Assembly: GCA_964389525.1 (NCBI GenBank)
Contig: CAYMEX010000011.1
Location: 1-64,000 of the forward strand
Source: JAFLTL01 sp964389525
Lineage (GTDB): Bacteria; Bacteroidota; Bacteroidia; Bacteroidales; Muribaculaceae
Direction of reading: 5' to 3'
DNA length: 64,000 nucleotides
The position numbers and the translations under genes were made by a program. Position 1 is the first letter of the stretch. Each line of letters begins with the position of its first letter. Below, piece by piece: positions 16,417 through 24,962 of the stretch. The notes beneath the pieces are model-generated. The model was not told where the DNA came from. It did not search any database and saw only the letters and a program-made list of their open reading frames with translations.

Positions 16417-18576
16417 TTATTCGTCGTTGGCGTGCTTCTCGGCATATTCTTTCAGGAGTTTCTCCTGAACGTCGCCAGGCACAAGCTCATAGGAGCTGAA
16501 CTTCATCGTGAACGATGAGCGGCCGCCAGTAATGGAACTTAGCGCGGTCGAGTAGGATGCCATTTCCTTCAAGGGTACCTTGGCGATGATCTTCTCGAAG
16601 CCGTTGTCGCTCTCCATGCCCATGATGATGGCGCGGCGGCTCTGCAGGTCGCTCATCACGTCGCCCATGACATCGGAAGGCACAAGAACCTCCACGTCGT
16701 AGACGGGCTCAAGGATCTTAGGATTTGCCGAACGGAATGCCTCGCTGAACGCATTGCGTCCTGCCAGACGGAATGAGATTTCATTTGAATCTACCGGGTG
16801 CATCTTGCCGTCGTAGATGCAGACACGCACGTCGCGTGCATAGCTACCGGTGAGAGGCCCCTGCTCCATGCGGTCCATGAGCCCCTTTACGATCGCAGGA
16901 ATGAAACGTGCATCGATAGCTCCGCCGACAATGCAGTCGCACACCACGAGTTTGCCACCCCACTCGAGAGGCATCTCCTGTGTGTCGCGCACCTTCATCA
17001 CATACTCCTGATTGCCGAAGCGATAGCTCGTTGGTGCGGGCATACCCTCGGTGTAAGGCTCGATGATGAGATGCACCTCGCCAAACTGTCCGGCACCGCC
17101 GCTCTGCTTCTTGTGACGGTAGTCGGCGCGGGCAGCCTTTGTGATTGTCTCGCGATAGGGAATGCGGGGCTCCTCGAAGATGATCGGGAGCTTGTCATTA
17201 TTCTCGACACGCCACTTGAGTGTGCGGAGATGGAACTCACCCTGGCCGGAGAGAATGGTCTGTTTCAGCTCCTTTGACTGCTCGACTTCCCATGTGGGAT
17301 CTTCCTCGTGCATGCGCGTGAGTATGCCGGCAAGCTTCTCGGCGTCGCTCTCGGTGACAGGCCGGATCGCACGCTGGAATTTGGGAGCGGGATATTTTAT
17401 GAAGTCGAATGAGTAGTCACATCCTTTGGCATCGAGTGTGTTGCCCGTGCGCACATCCTTCAGCTTGACGGTGGCGCCTATATCGCCTGCACAGAGCTTG
17501 TCGACGTTCTCACGGATCTGGCCGCACACACAGAACATCTGCGCGATGCGCTCCTTTGATCCACGGCTCACGTTGTCGAGATCGGCTCCCGGAACAAGCG
17601 TGCCAGACATAACCTTGAAGTACTGAACCTCACCGATATGCGGCTCGACGGTAGTCTTGAACATGAAGATCGAGAGGGGGCCGTCGGGATCGGGCTTCAC
17701 CTCACGGCCGTCGGTAGTGACGGGAGCGGGCATCTCGTCGACAAACGGCACCACATTGCCGAGGAACTCCATCATGCGGCGCACACCCATGTCCTTGAGT
17801 GCCGAGACGCAGAATACCGGCATGATCGAGCGGTCGATAAGGCCCTTGCGGATACCTTCGCGCATCTCATCCTCAGAGAGATGTCCCTGATCAAAGAATT
17901 TCTCCATCAGCGTCTCGTCGTTCTCGGCGGCAGCCTCGACAAGAGCCTGATGAAGCTCCTGCGCCTTTTCCTGCTGATCGGCAGGTATATCCTCGATTGT
18001 GGGCACACCTCCGTCGGGTCCCCACGAATATTTCTTCATAAGAAGGACGTCGATCATGGCATTGAAGCCCGGACCGCATGACAGCGGATACTGGATCGGA
18101 ACGATCTTGTTTCCGAAAATCTCGCGCATCTGCTCGAGCACATTGTCGTAATCGGCTTTCTCGCCGTCGAGCTGATTCATGGCGAAGATTATCGGCTTGC
18201 GCTGCGAGGTGGCGGTGCGGTATATGTTCTGCGTGCCTACCTCGACACCATACTGCGCGTCGATAAGTATCACAGCCGTGTCGGTGACGTTTAGCGCCGT
18301 TATGGCGTTTCCTACAAAGTCATCGGCACCCGGGCAGTCGATAACGTTAAGTTTCTTGCCAAGAAACTCGGCATACATGATCGTAGAGAACACTGACGAT
18401 CCATACTCTTTTTCAACGGGGAAATAGTCACTGACCGTATTCCCCGCACCGACAGTGCCGCGACGCTTGATCACTCCACACTCATAGAGCATGGACTCGG
18501 CAAGGGTGGTTTTTCCAGACCCCTTGCTGCCCAACAGGGCTATGTTTTTGATTTCTCTTGTGTTATAGACTTTCAT
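16417..18576 (-). CDS. fusA2: EF-G paralog (EF-G2) with altered GTPase motifs
   Basis: 719 aa with the full EF-G domain order. G1 is GSKGSGKT (16-23). G3 reads DCPGADD (80-86), where canonical EF-G has D-x-P-G-H-x-D; the catalytic histidine is alanine here. G4 is NQLD (134-137) rather than NKxD. Domain IV and the C-terminal domain V (RRAIIMGMESDNG) are intact. Bacteroides thetaiotaomicron EF-G2 is reported to translocate ribosomes without GTP hydrolysis and to be induced under carbon starvation; by homology this gene is its equivalent. Divergent from lon, with a 254-nt shared upstream region. The canonical EF-G is not in the window. Confidence 0.9.
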   Translation of the reverse strand: MKVYNTREIKNIALLGSKGSGKTTLAESMLYECGVIKRRGTVGAGNTVSDYFPVEKEYGSSVFSTIMYAEFLGKKLNVIDCPGADDFVGNAITALNVTDTAVILIDAQYGVEVGTQNIYRTATSQRKPIIFAMNQLDGEKADYDNVLEQMREIFGNKIVPIQYPLSCGPGFNAMIDVLLMKKYSWGPDGGVPTIEDIPADQQEKAQELHQALVEAAAENDETLMEKFFDQGHLSEDEMREGIRKGLIDRSIMPVFCVSALKDMGVRRMMEFLGNVVPFVDEMPAPVTTDGREVKPDPDGPLSIFMFKTTVEPHIGEVQYFKVMSGTLVPGADLDNVSRGSKERIAQMFCVCGQIRENVDKLCAGDIGATVKLKDVRTGNTLDAKGCDYSFDFIKYPAPKFQRAIRPVTESDAEKLAGILTRMHEEDPTWEVEQSKELKQTILSGQGEFHLRTLKWRVENNDKLPIIFEEPRIPYRETITKAARADYRHKKQSGGAGQFGEVHLIIEPYTEGMPAPTSYRFGNQEYVMKVRDTQEMPLEWGGKLVVCDCIVGGAIDARFIPAIVKGLMDRMEQGPLTGSYARDVRVCIYDGKMHPVDSNEISFRLAGRNAFSEAFRSANPKILEPVYDVEVLVPSDVMGDVMSDLQSRRAIIMGMESDNGFEKIIAKVPLKEMASYSTALSSITGGRSSFTMKFSSYELVPGDVQEKLLKEYAEKHANDE

Positions 18577-18726
18577 GATATACCAACAAGGTTTTTGTTT
18601 ATGTTATTCACTTCTGTCGGTCATCGCACATCGATGACTGCGATGCGAAAAGTAGTATTTTTTCACGTAAAATACTGTTTTCTGCAATATGTTACACAAC
18701 ATCTTTCATTCCCGGCAAAAAAATCG

Positions 18727-18734
18727 TATCTTTG
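18727..18734 (+). promoter_or_regulatory. -7 promoter element for lon
   Basis: TATCTTTG, a full TAnnTTTG match, about 97 nt before the lon start; the -33 position carries TTTC, a weak match. It lies in the lon/EF-G2 divergent region. Confidence 0.5.
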
Positions 18735-18830
18735 GCACTCTTTTTGCAGAGGGTATTTTGAGCGGAGTCCGTCGTGACACAATCGCACAAACGGGATTTT
18801 CCGCATGACCGACACTCAGAGTAAAAACAG

Positions 18831-21254
18831 ATGACCGACGATTTATTTGACGATAAAGACATGCCACACATGTCGATAGCCCATATAGCCGTAGCGGGAC
18901 AACCCGGAGAAAGCAATGTGAAACTGCCTGATCCCGGACACGTGGAAGTTCTCCCGACGCGGAATCTGATACTATTCCCCGGTGTGACAACGCCTGTAAG
19001 CCTGTCGCGCGAGGCAAGCAAGCAGCTTGTCGAGGCGGCATCCAAGCAAAAATATGCAATCGGCGTGATCTGTCAGACCGACCCGGAGACCGACGATCCC
19101 GGCATCAAGGATCTTTACAAATACGGCGTTGTGGCCGAGGTTATCAATGTAATCAGATTTCCCGACAACACCACTACCGCGTTTGTGCGTGCGATGGGCA
19201 AGTTCCGCATCACAGGCGAGGCCGAGGATGCCGAGCACGGCCATCTTGCCGTGGCAGTGCGCCCGATACGCGATGTCATGCCCCGGCAGGGCGACTCTGA
19301 ATTTGACGCCCTCGTAACCGCCGTGCGCGACTCCGCGCTCAAGATAGTCGACCGCGGTCACGGTTTCACACCCGATGTCGCTATCAATCTCCGCAACATC
19401 GAGGATGCCGAGACGATCATCAACACGGTCGCCACGGTCTTTCCGTTCGATCAGGAATTCAAGATCAAGCTTCTTACCCTCCACCGGGTGAAGGAGCGCG
19501 CATTTGAGATCATCACCGAGCTCTGCCGCCAGGAACAGATGCTCGAGCTGACCGACCTGATCAAGTCGAAAGCCCGCCAGGGTCTTGAGGAGAACCAGCG
19601 CCGCGTGTTCCTCAACGAGCAGATGGAGGCGATACGCTCAGAGCTGTATGGCAGCGACGGCGACGAGGCCGACGAACTTGCCAAGCGTGCCGACGACGTC
19701 GCATTCCCCGAGGAGGTGCGCAAGACTTTCGACAAAGAGCTTGAGAAGCTGCGCCGCCTCAACACATCGAGCCCCGACTACGCCATACAGTACAACTACC
19801 TCGACACCCTGCTCGAACTTCCCTGGAACAAAGAGACCGAACTCAGCACCGATTTCCAGAAAGCGCAGGAGACTCTCGACGCCGACCACTACGGCCTGGA
19901 GAAGGTGAAAGAACGCATACTCGAGCAACTTGCCGTGATGATGCACCGCCCCGACGGCCGCAGCCCGATACTCTGTTTTGTCGGCGCACCGGGCGTGGGC
20001 AAGACCTCGCTCGGCAAGTCGGTAGCCGCCGCACTCGGCCGCAACTATCAGCGCGTGTCGCTCGGCGGAGTTCATGACGAGGCCGAGATACGCGGCCACC
20101 GCCGCACCTATATCGGCGCATTGCCGGGACGTATCATCGACGCCATGAAGCGTGCCGGATCGTCTAATCCGGTGCTTCTGCTCGACGAGATCGACAAGCT
20201 CGGCCGCGACTTCAAGGGCGACCCCTCAGCCGCACTGCTTGAGGTTCTCGACCCGGAGCAGAACAACAAATTCCACGACAACTTTGTCGATGTCGACTTC
20301 GATCTGTCGAAAGTACTTTTCATCGCCACAGCCAACACCCTGTCGACTCTGCCACAGCCGCTGCTCGACCGCATGGAGGTGATAGACATATCGGGATATG
20401 TGCTTGAGGAGAAAGTGGAAATCGCCCGCCGTCATCTCATACCGAAGGTAAAGAAAGAGCTCGGCATAGAGGACGAGTACTTCGAGATATCGGACGACGC
20501 GATAAAAGGCATAATAGAGAACTACACCTCGGAGAGCGGCGTGCGCCAGCTCGAAAAGACAATAGCCAAGGTACTCCGCAAACTTCTGTATCTGAAGATG
20601 AGCGGCAGCACAGCTTCCGACACCGTCAACCCCGCAGACCTGACAGGTCTGCTTGGCGCGGCGCATTTCAGCCGCGACCGCTATGAGGGCAATGACTTCG
20701 CCGGTGTCGTGACTGGCCTTGCATGGACAGCCGCCGGAGGCGAAATACTGTTCATCGAGTCGTCGCTTGCCGCAGGCAAGGGTGAAAAGCTCACTCTCAC
20801 CGGCAACCTCGGAGACGTGATGAAGGAATCGGCCACCCTTGCCCTGCAATATGTGCGCAGTCATGCCACCGAGCTCGGCATCGACCCGGCCGAGTTTGAG
20901 AAAAACAACGTGCACATCCACGTGCCCGAGGGAGCGATACCCAAAGATGGTCCGTCGGCCGGCATCACGATGACAACGTCGATCGTGTCGGTATTCAAGG
21001 GTGTGAAAGTGAAAGAGCGTCTGGCCATGACCGGCGAGATGACACTGCGCGGCAAAGTGCTCCCTGTCGGGGGTATAAAAGAGAAGATCCTCGCAGCCAA
21101 GCGCGCCGGCATCAGGGAGATCATACTCTGCAATGAAAACCGCAAGGATGTGGAAGAGATACCCGCCAATTATCTCGACGGTCTCGAATTTCACTATGTT
21201 GAGACAATCGGCGACGTGCTTGCGATAGCCCTGACAGACCAGAAAGGAAAGTAA
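18831..21254 (+). CDS. lon: ATP-dependent Lon protease
   Basis: 807 aa. An N-terminal substrate-binding LON domain (~40-240), a helical linker, an AAA+ module with Walker A GAPGVGKTS and Walker B LLLDEIDK, and a C-terminal protease domain with the catalytic Ser in KDGPSAGITM and Lys in GGIKEKILAAKRA. It forms a cytosolic hexamer that degrades misfolded and regulatory proteins. The N-terminus is acidic and about 40 residues longer than in E. coli Lon. Followed after 16 nt by a hydrolase gene. Confidence 0.97.
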   Translation: MTDDLFDDKDMPHMSIAHIAVAGQPGESNVKLPDPGHVEVLPTRNLILFPGVTTPVSLSREASKQLVEAASKQKYAIGVICQTDPETDDPGIKDLYKYGVVAEVINVIRFPDNTTTAFVRAMGKFRITGEAEDAEHGHLAVAVRPIRDVMPRQGDSEFDALVTAVRDSALKIVDRGHGFTPDVAINLRNIEDAETIINTVATVFPFDQEFKIKLLTLHRVKERAFEIITELCRQEQMLELTDLIKSKARQGLEENQRRVFLNEQMEAIRSELYGSDGDEADELAKRADDVAFPEEVRKTFDKELEKLRRLNTSSPDYAIQYNYLDTLLELPWNKETELSTDFQKAQETLDADHYGLEKVKERILEQLAVMMHRPDGRSPILCFVGAPGVGKTSLGKSVAAALGRNYQRVSLGGVHDEAEIRGHRRTYIGALPGRIIDAMKRAGSSNPVLLLDEIDKLGRDFKGDPSAALLEVLDPEQNNKFHDNFVDVDFDLSKVLFIATANTLSTLPQPLLDRMEVIDISGYVLEEKVEIARRHLIPKVKKELGIEDEYFEISDDAIKGIIENYTSESGVRQLEKTIAKVLRKLLYLKMSGSTASDTVNPADLTGLLGAAHFSRDRYEGNDFAGVVTGLAWTAAGGEILFIESSLAAGKGEKLTLTGNLGDVMKESATLALQYVRSHATELGIDPAEFEKNNVHIHVPEGAIPKDGPSAGITMTTSIVSVFKGVKVKERLAMTGEMTLRGKVLPVGGIKEKILAAKRAGIREIILCNENRKDVEEIPANYLDGLEFHYVETIGDVLAIALTDQKGK

Positions 21255-21270
21255 CGATAAGACCGACGCC

Positions 21271-22056
21271 ATGAACGGAGAGACTGAAGAACGATTTGCC
21301 ACACTCTGCGGCACCACACTGCGATATACGGTGCAAGGCGAGGGACGCCCCATGATCGTCATGCACGGATGGGGATGCACGGCCGAGACAGTCGCTTCGG
21401 TCAGCCGGATGGCAGCATCGGCCGGATGGAAAGTCTACGCCGTCGACTTCCCCGGTTTCGGAAAATCGACAGAGCCGTCGGATGTGTGGGGTGTGGAGGA
21501 ATACACCCGCCTTATCGAAGCCCTTGCGGCACATGAGCAGATCGAGAATCCCGCACTTGCCGGTCACTCGTTCGGCGGACGCGTGGGCATCGTGTATGCC
21601 TCGCGCAACAAGGTCGACCGCATGATACTTATCGACGCAGCCGGTGTGAAACCCCGCCGGCCGCTGTCGTATTATATAAAAGTCTATAGCTTCAAGGCTT
21701 CAAAACTCGCACTGCGCCTGCTTTACGGCAAAGAACGCAGCCTGAAGATGATCGAGGAGAAGCGCCGCCGCACCGGGTCGGCCGACTATCTTGCCGCATC
21801 GCCCAAAATGAGGATGATACTCAGCAAGGTCGTCAACGAGGATTTCAAACACCTCATGCCCGCGGTCAAGGCTCCGACCCTGCTGATATGGGGAACCGCC
21901 GACACCGCCACTCCCCTCTCCGACGCCAAGACAATGGAGAAGCTGATCCCCGATGCCGGTCTTGTGGCTATCGAGGGTGCCGGCCATTATTCATTTCTTG
22001 ACGCTCCGGGCATATTCGGCGCGGCTTTCACCAACTTCCTAAAAGCGCAATTATAA
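21271..22056 (+). CDS. alpha/beta hydrolase
   Basis: 261 aa alpha/beta-hydrolase fold. Oxyanion region HGWGCTAE, nucleophile elbow GHSFGG, acid in IWGTADTATP, and catalytic His in EGAGHYSFLD. No signal peptide, so cytosolic. It sits 12 nt before the membrane-anchored Mur ligase, which is followed by ddl; this suggests a cell-wall-related role, but the substrate is unknown. Confidence 0.85.
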   Translation: MNGETEERFATLCGTTLRYTVQGEGRPMIVMHGWGCTAETVASVSRMAASAGWKVYAVDFPGFGKSTEPSDVWGVEEYTRLIEALAAHEQIENPALAGHSFGGRVGIVYASRNKVDRMILIDAAGVKPRRPLSYYIKVYSFKASKLALRLLYGKERSLKMIEEKRRRTGSADYLAASPKMRMILSKVVNEDFKHLMPAVKAPTLLIWGTADTATPLSDAKTMEKLIPDAGLVAIEGAGHYSFLDAPGIFGAAFTNFLKAQL

Positions 22057-22068
22057 AATAAGACGGAG

Positions 22069-23673
22069 ATGGATATCAAGGTAATCATGCTGTCAATGAC
22101 AATATTGCTCGCGGTGGCCACCGCGGCCGACCTGGCCGCAGTGCTCAAACGCAGCCTTATGATGCTTCAGCTCAATTCATACCGCAACGAGCGCTTCACC
22201 CGATGGTTCAACCAGAGCGGCGAGAGCACCACACCGTGGCGTCTTGCGGCATGTATAGCACTGTTTCTGACGCTTGTCAGCCACCTGCCGGCGCTGATCA
22301 CATTCGGCATCGCATCGGTAATCGTGATCTGCAACTTCATCGCCCTGTGCCGTCGCCGATATAAAAAACCGTTGGTGTTCACCCCGCGTGCAAAGAGACT
22401 CTACGCCGTGATGATGACACTCGCGCTCGTCATACCCGCCGTAGCCGCACTGCTCACCGGCAATCTTGGCACAGCCTGCCGCATCGGCCTTGCCGAGATA
22501 GTGCTCAGCCCGCTGTTCACCCTCACTGCCAACATACTGCTTCGCCCGGTTGAGAAGTCGATCAACCGCAAATATTACAACGAAGCCGCGTCGATACTGC
22601 GCTCGATGCCCGGACTTAAAGTGATCGGCATCACGGGCAGCTACGGCAAGACCTCGACAAAGCATTATCTGCACCATATACTGACGCAGGAGTTCGAGAC
22701 CCTGATGACTCCCGGCAGCTACAACACCACGATGGGCGTGATACGCACCGTCAGGGAAATGATGAAGCCCTACACACAGGTATTCATCGCCGAGATGGGA
22801 GCCAAGCAGCCGGGCGACATAAAAGAGATCTGCGACCTTGTGCACCCCGAGATCGGCATAATCACCGCCGTAGGCGAACAGCATCTCGAGACTTTCGGAT
22901 CGGTCGAGAACGTATGCCGCACAAAATTTGAGCTCGCCGACGCGCTTCCGGCCGACGGCCTCGCTGTAGTGAACGACGGCTTTGAGGCGGCCAAAGCCCG
23001 CAAGGTGGATAATGTGGCCTGCCAGCGTTACTATGCAGGCAAAGACAGGTCGATCGCCGACGCAGCCGACTACAAGGTCACCGATGTGACATACAGCCCT
23101 GACGGGACAAAATTCACCGTCGAGGGTCCCGACGGATACCGCAGCGAGTTTGCCACTCCACTGATGGGTGAGTGCAACATAGCCAATCTGCTCGGCGCGA
23201 TAGCCGTGGCAAGAAAACTCGGTGTACCCGAGGGAAAGATCGCCTACGCACTGTCGACAATGCCCCAGGTGGAGCACCGCCTCAGCACCAAACGCACTCC
23301 CGGCGGACTGACCATCATAGACGACGCATTCAACTCCAACCCGCAGGGATCGTCAATGGCTCTCGACGTGCTGGCACTGCTCGACATACCGGGCCGTCGA
23401 TTCATCATCACTCCCGGCATGATCGAACTCGGCGCACGCCAGTATGAAGCCAACCGCGAATTCGGAGAGAAGATCGGCGACTGCGCCGACGTAGCCATAA
23501 TCGTTGGCCAGTATAACCGCGAGGCCATACTCGAGGGCATCGGCGACAAAATGAAGGAGGAAAACGTGATATGCGCCCCCGACTTCGCCACCGCGCAACG
23601 CACCATGACCGCAATGGCCGGACGCGGCGAAGCGGTTCTCTACGAGAATGATCTTCCCGACACATTCAAATAA
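22069..23673 (+). CDS. membrane-anchored MurF-like Mur ligase
   Basis: 534 aa. The first ~165 residues hold four to five hydrophobic helices (e.g. VIMLSMTILLAVATAADLAA, LITFGIASVIVICNFIAL, MMTLALVIPAVAALL). From ~180 on it is a Mur ligase: P-loop VIGITGSYGKTSTKHYL, the carbamylated-Lys/ATP region EMGAKQPGDI, and a C-terminal domain with IDDAFNSNPQGS. MurF normally joins D-Ala-D-Ala to the UDP-MurNAc-tripeptide and is soluble and ~450 aa; the membrane part is extra. The gene next door is ddl. It may be a paralog with another acceptor rather than the housekeeping MurF. Confidence 0.82.
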   Translation: MDIKVIMLSMTILLAVATAADLAAVLKRSLMMLQLNSYRNERFTRWFNQSGESTTPWRLAACIALFLTLVSHLPALITFGIASVIVICNFIALCRRRYKKPLVFTPRAKRLYAVMMTLALVIPAVAALLTGNLGTACRIGLAEIVLSPLFTLTANILLRPVEKSINRKYYNEAASILRSMPGLKVIGITGSYGKTSTKHYLHHILTQEFETLMTPGSYNTTMGVIRTVREMMKPYTQVFIAEMGAKQPGDIKEICDLVHPEIGIITAVGEQHLETFGSVENVCRTKFELADALPADGLAVVNDGFEAAKARKVDNVACQRYYAGKDRSIADAADYKVTDVTYSPDGTKFTVEGPDGYRSEFATPLMGECNIANLLGAIAVARKLGVPEGKIAYALSTMPQVEHRLSTKRTPGGLTIIDDAFNSNPQGSSMALDVLALLDIPGRRFIITPGMIELGARQYEANREFGEKIGDCADVAIIVGQYNREAILEGIGDKMKEENVICAPDFATAQRTMTAMAGRGEAVLYENDLPDTFK

Positions 23674-23719
23674 CGACTCAAAAAAGATACAATACAACCA
23701 TACCCCCGTATTAATAAAG

Positions 23720-24916
23720 ATGAAAACCAACATTGGAGTGTTTTTCGGCGGACGGTCCACCGAACATGAGATTTCGGTCATATCGGCCAACCAGGCAATG
23801 GCTGCCATAGACCGCGAAAAATATGATGTTACCCCCATCTACATAAGCAAGGAGGGTAAATGGTACACGGGAGAGAAGCTTACCGACGTGCGCAATTTCC
23901 GCGACATGAACGCGCTGATCAAAGAGTGCCGCGAGGTGTATATGCGCCCCATTTTCGGTGACACTAATCTCTACCCTGCCAAGCCGGCAAAGAAACTTTT
24001 TGGCGACGGATCGGCTCCGGTAGCGCATCTCGACGTGGCAATACCAGTGCTTCACGGCTCAAACGGCGAGGACGGCGTTTTTGAAGGGGTGCTCGAGTCG
24101 GTCGGCATCCCCTATGCCGGCTGCAACGTGCTTGCGTCGGCCAACGGCATGGACAAGATCACGATGAAGATGATACTTGCCTCTGACGGCATCCCCGTAG
24201 TGCCGTATGTGTGGTTTACCGACAAGCAGTGGTTCAACGACCGCGACGCCATGACCGACCGCATCGAGAAGACGCTTGGCTATCCTGTGATCGTGAAACC
24301 CGCAAACCTCGGATCGAGCGTGGGAATCGGACGTGCCGGAGACCGCACGGCTCTATACGAGAAGATCGCCGACGCAGCCCGCTACTCGCGCCGCATCATC
24401 GTGGAGCATATGATCGACGACCTGCAGGAGATAAACTGCTCGGTGCTCGGCGACTGCGACGACTACAAGACATCGGTGCTCGAGGAGCCCGTAAAGAGCG
24501 GCGAGATACTGTCGTACACCGACAAATACATGGGCGGCACCAAAGGCTCGAAAGGCATGCAGGCAGCCCAGAAGCGCATCCCCGCCGATCTGCCCCAGGA
24601 GATGACCGACCGCATACGCACGCTTGCCGGTGAGACATTCCGCGTGCTGTCGTGCCACGGCGTAAGCCGCGTCGACCTGATCGTCGACCGTTCGACCGGC
24701 GAGGTGTTCGTCAACGAGATCAACACCATACCGGGGTCGCTCTCGTTCTATCTGTGGGAGGCTACCGGCCTCACTTTCTCAGGCCTTATGGACAAACTCG
24801 TGGAACTGGCACTCAAGCGACGCCGTCAGGAAAGCGAGAAAACCGTGAGCTACGACCAAAATATCTTCAGTCTCGGCGGAGGCGTGAAGGGTGTGAAGGG
24901 TGCTAAAACGAAATAA
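23720..24916 (+). CDS. ddl: D-alanine--D-alanine ligase
   Basis: 398 aa, ATP-grasp. N-terminal VFFGGRSTEHEIS, ATP-grasp loops KPANLGSSVGIGR, and metal-binding EINTIPGSLSFYLW. It makes D-Ala-D-Ala for peptidoglycan. About 40-50 residues longer than E. coli Ddl, including a low-complexity C-terminus (GGGVKGVKGAK). The ATG at 23720 begins MKTNIGVFF; the upstream in-frame part is not protein-like. Position after a Mur ligase suggests the two act in sequence. Confidence 0.92.
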   Translation: MKTNIGVFFGGRSTEHEISVISANQAMAAIDREKYDVTPIYISKEGKWYTGEKLTDVRNFRDMNALIKECREVYMRPIFGDTNLYPAKPAKKLFGDGSAPVAHLDVAIPVLHGSNGEDGVFEGVLESVGIPYAGCNVLASANGMDKITMKMILASDGIPVVPYVWFTDKQWFNDRDAMTDRIEKTLGYPVIVKPANLGSSVGIGRAGDRTALYEKIADAARYSRRIIVEHMIDDLQEINCSVLGDCDDYKTSVLEEPVKSGEILSYTDKYMGGTKGSKGMQAAQKRIPADLPQEMTDRIRTLAGETFRVLSCHGVSRVDLIVDRSTGEVFVNEINTIPGSLSFYLWEATGLTFSGLMDKLVELALKRRRQESEKTVSYDQNIFSLGGGVKGVKGAKTK

Positions 24917-24922
24917 ATAGAC

Positions 24923-24930
24923 TATCTTTG
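24923..24930 (+). promoter_or_regulatory. -7 promoter element for ileS
   Basis: TATCTTTG, a full TAnnTTTG match, 33 nt before the ileS start and directly after the ddl stop. It would separate the ileS-dksA-lspA run from the lon-ddl run. Confidence 0.5.
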
Positions 24931-24962
24931 CCAACAGACAGCAAACCGATAAAAAGCTACAT

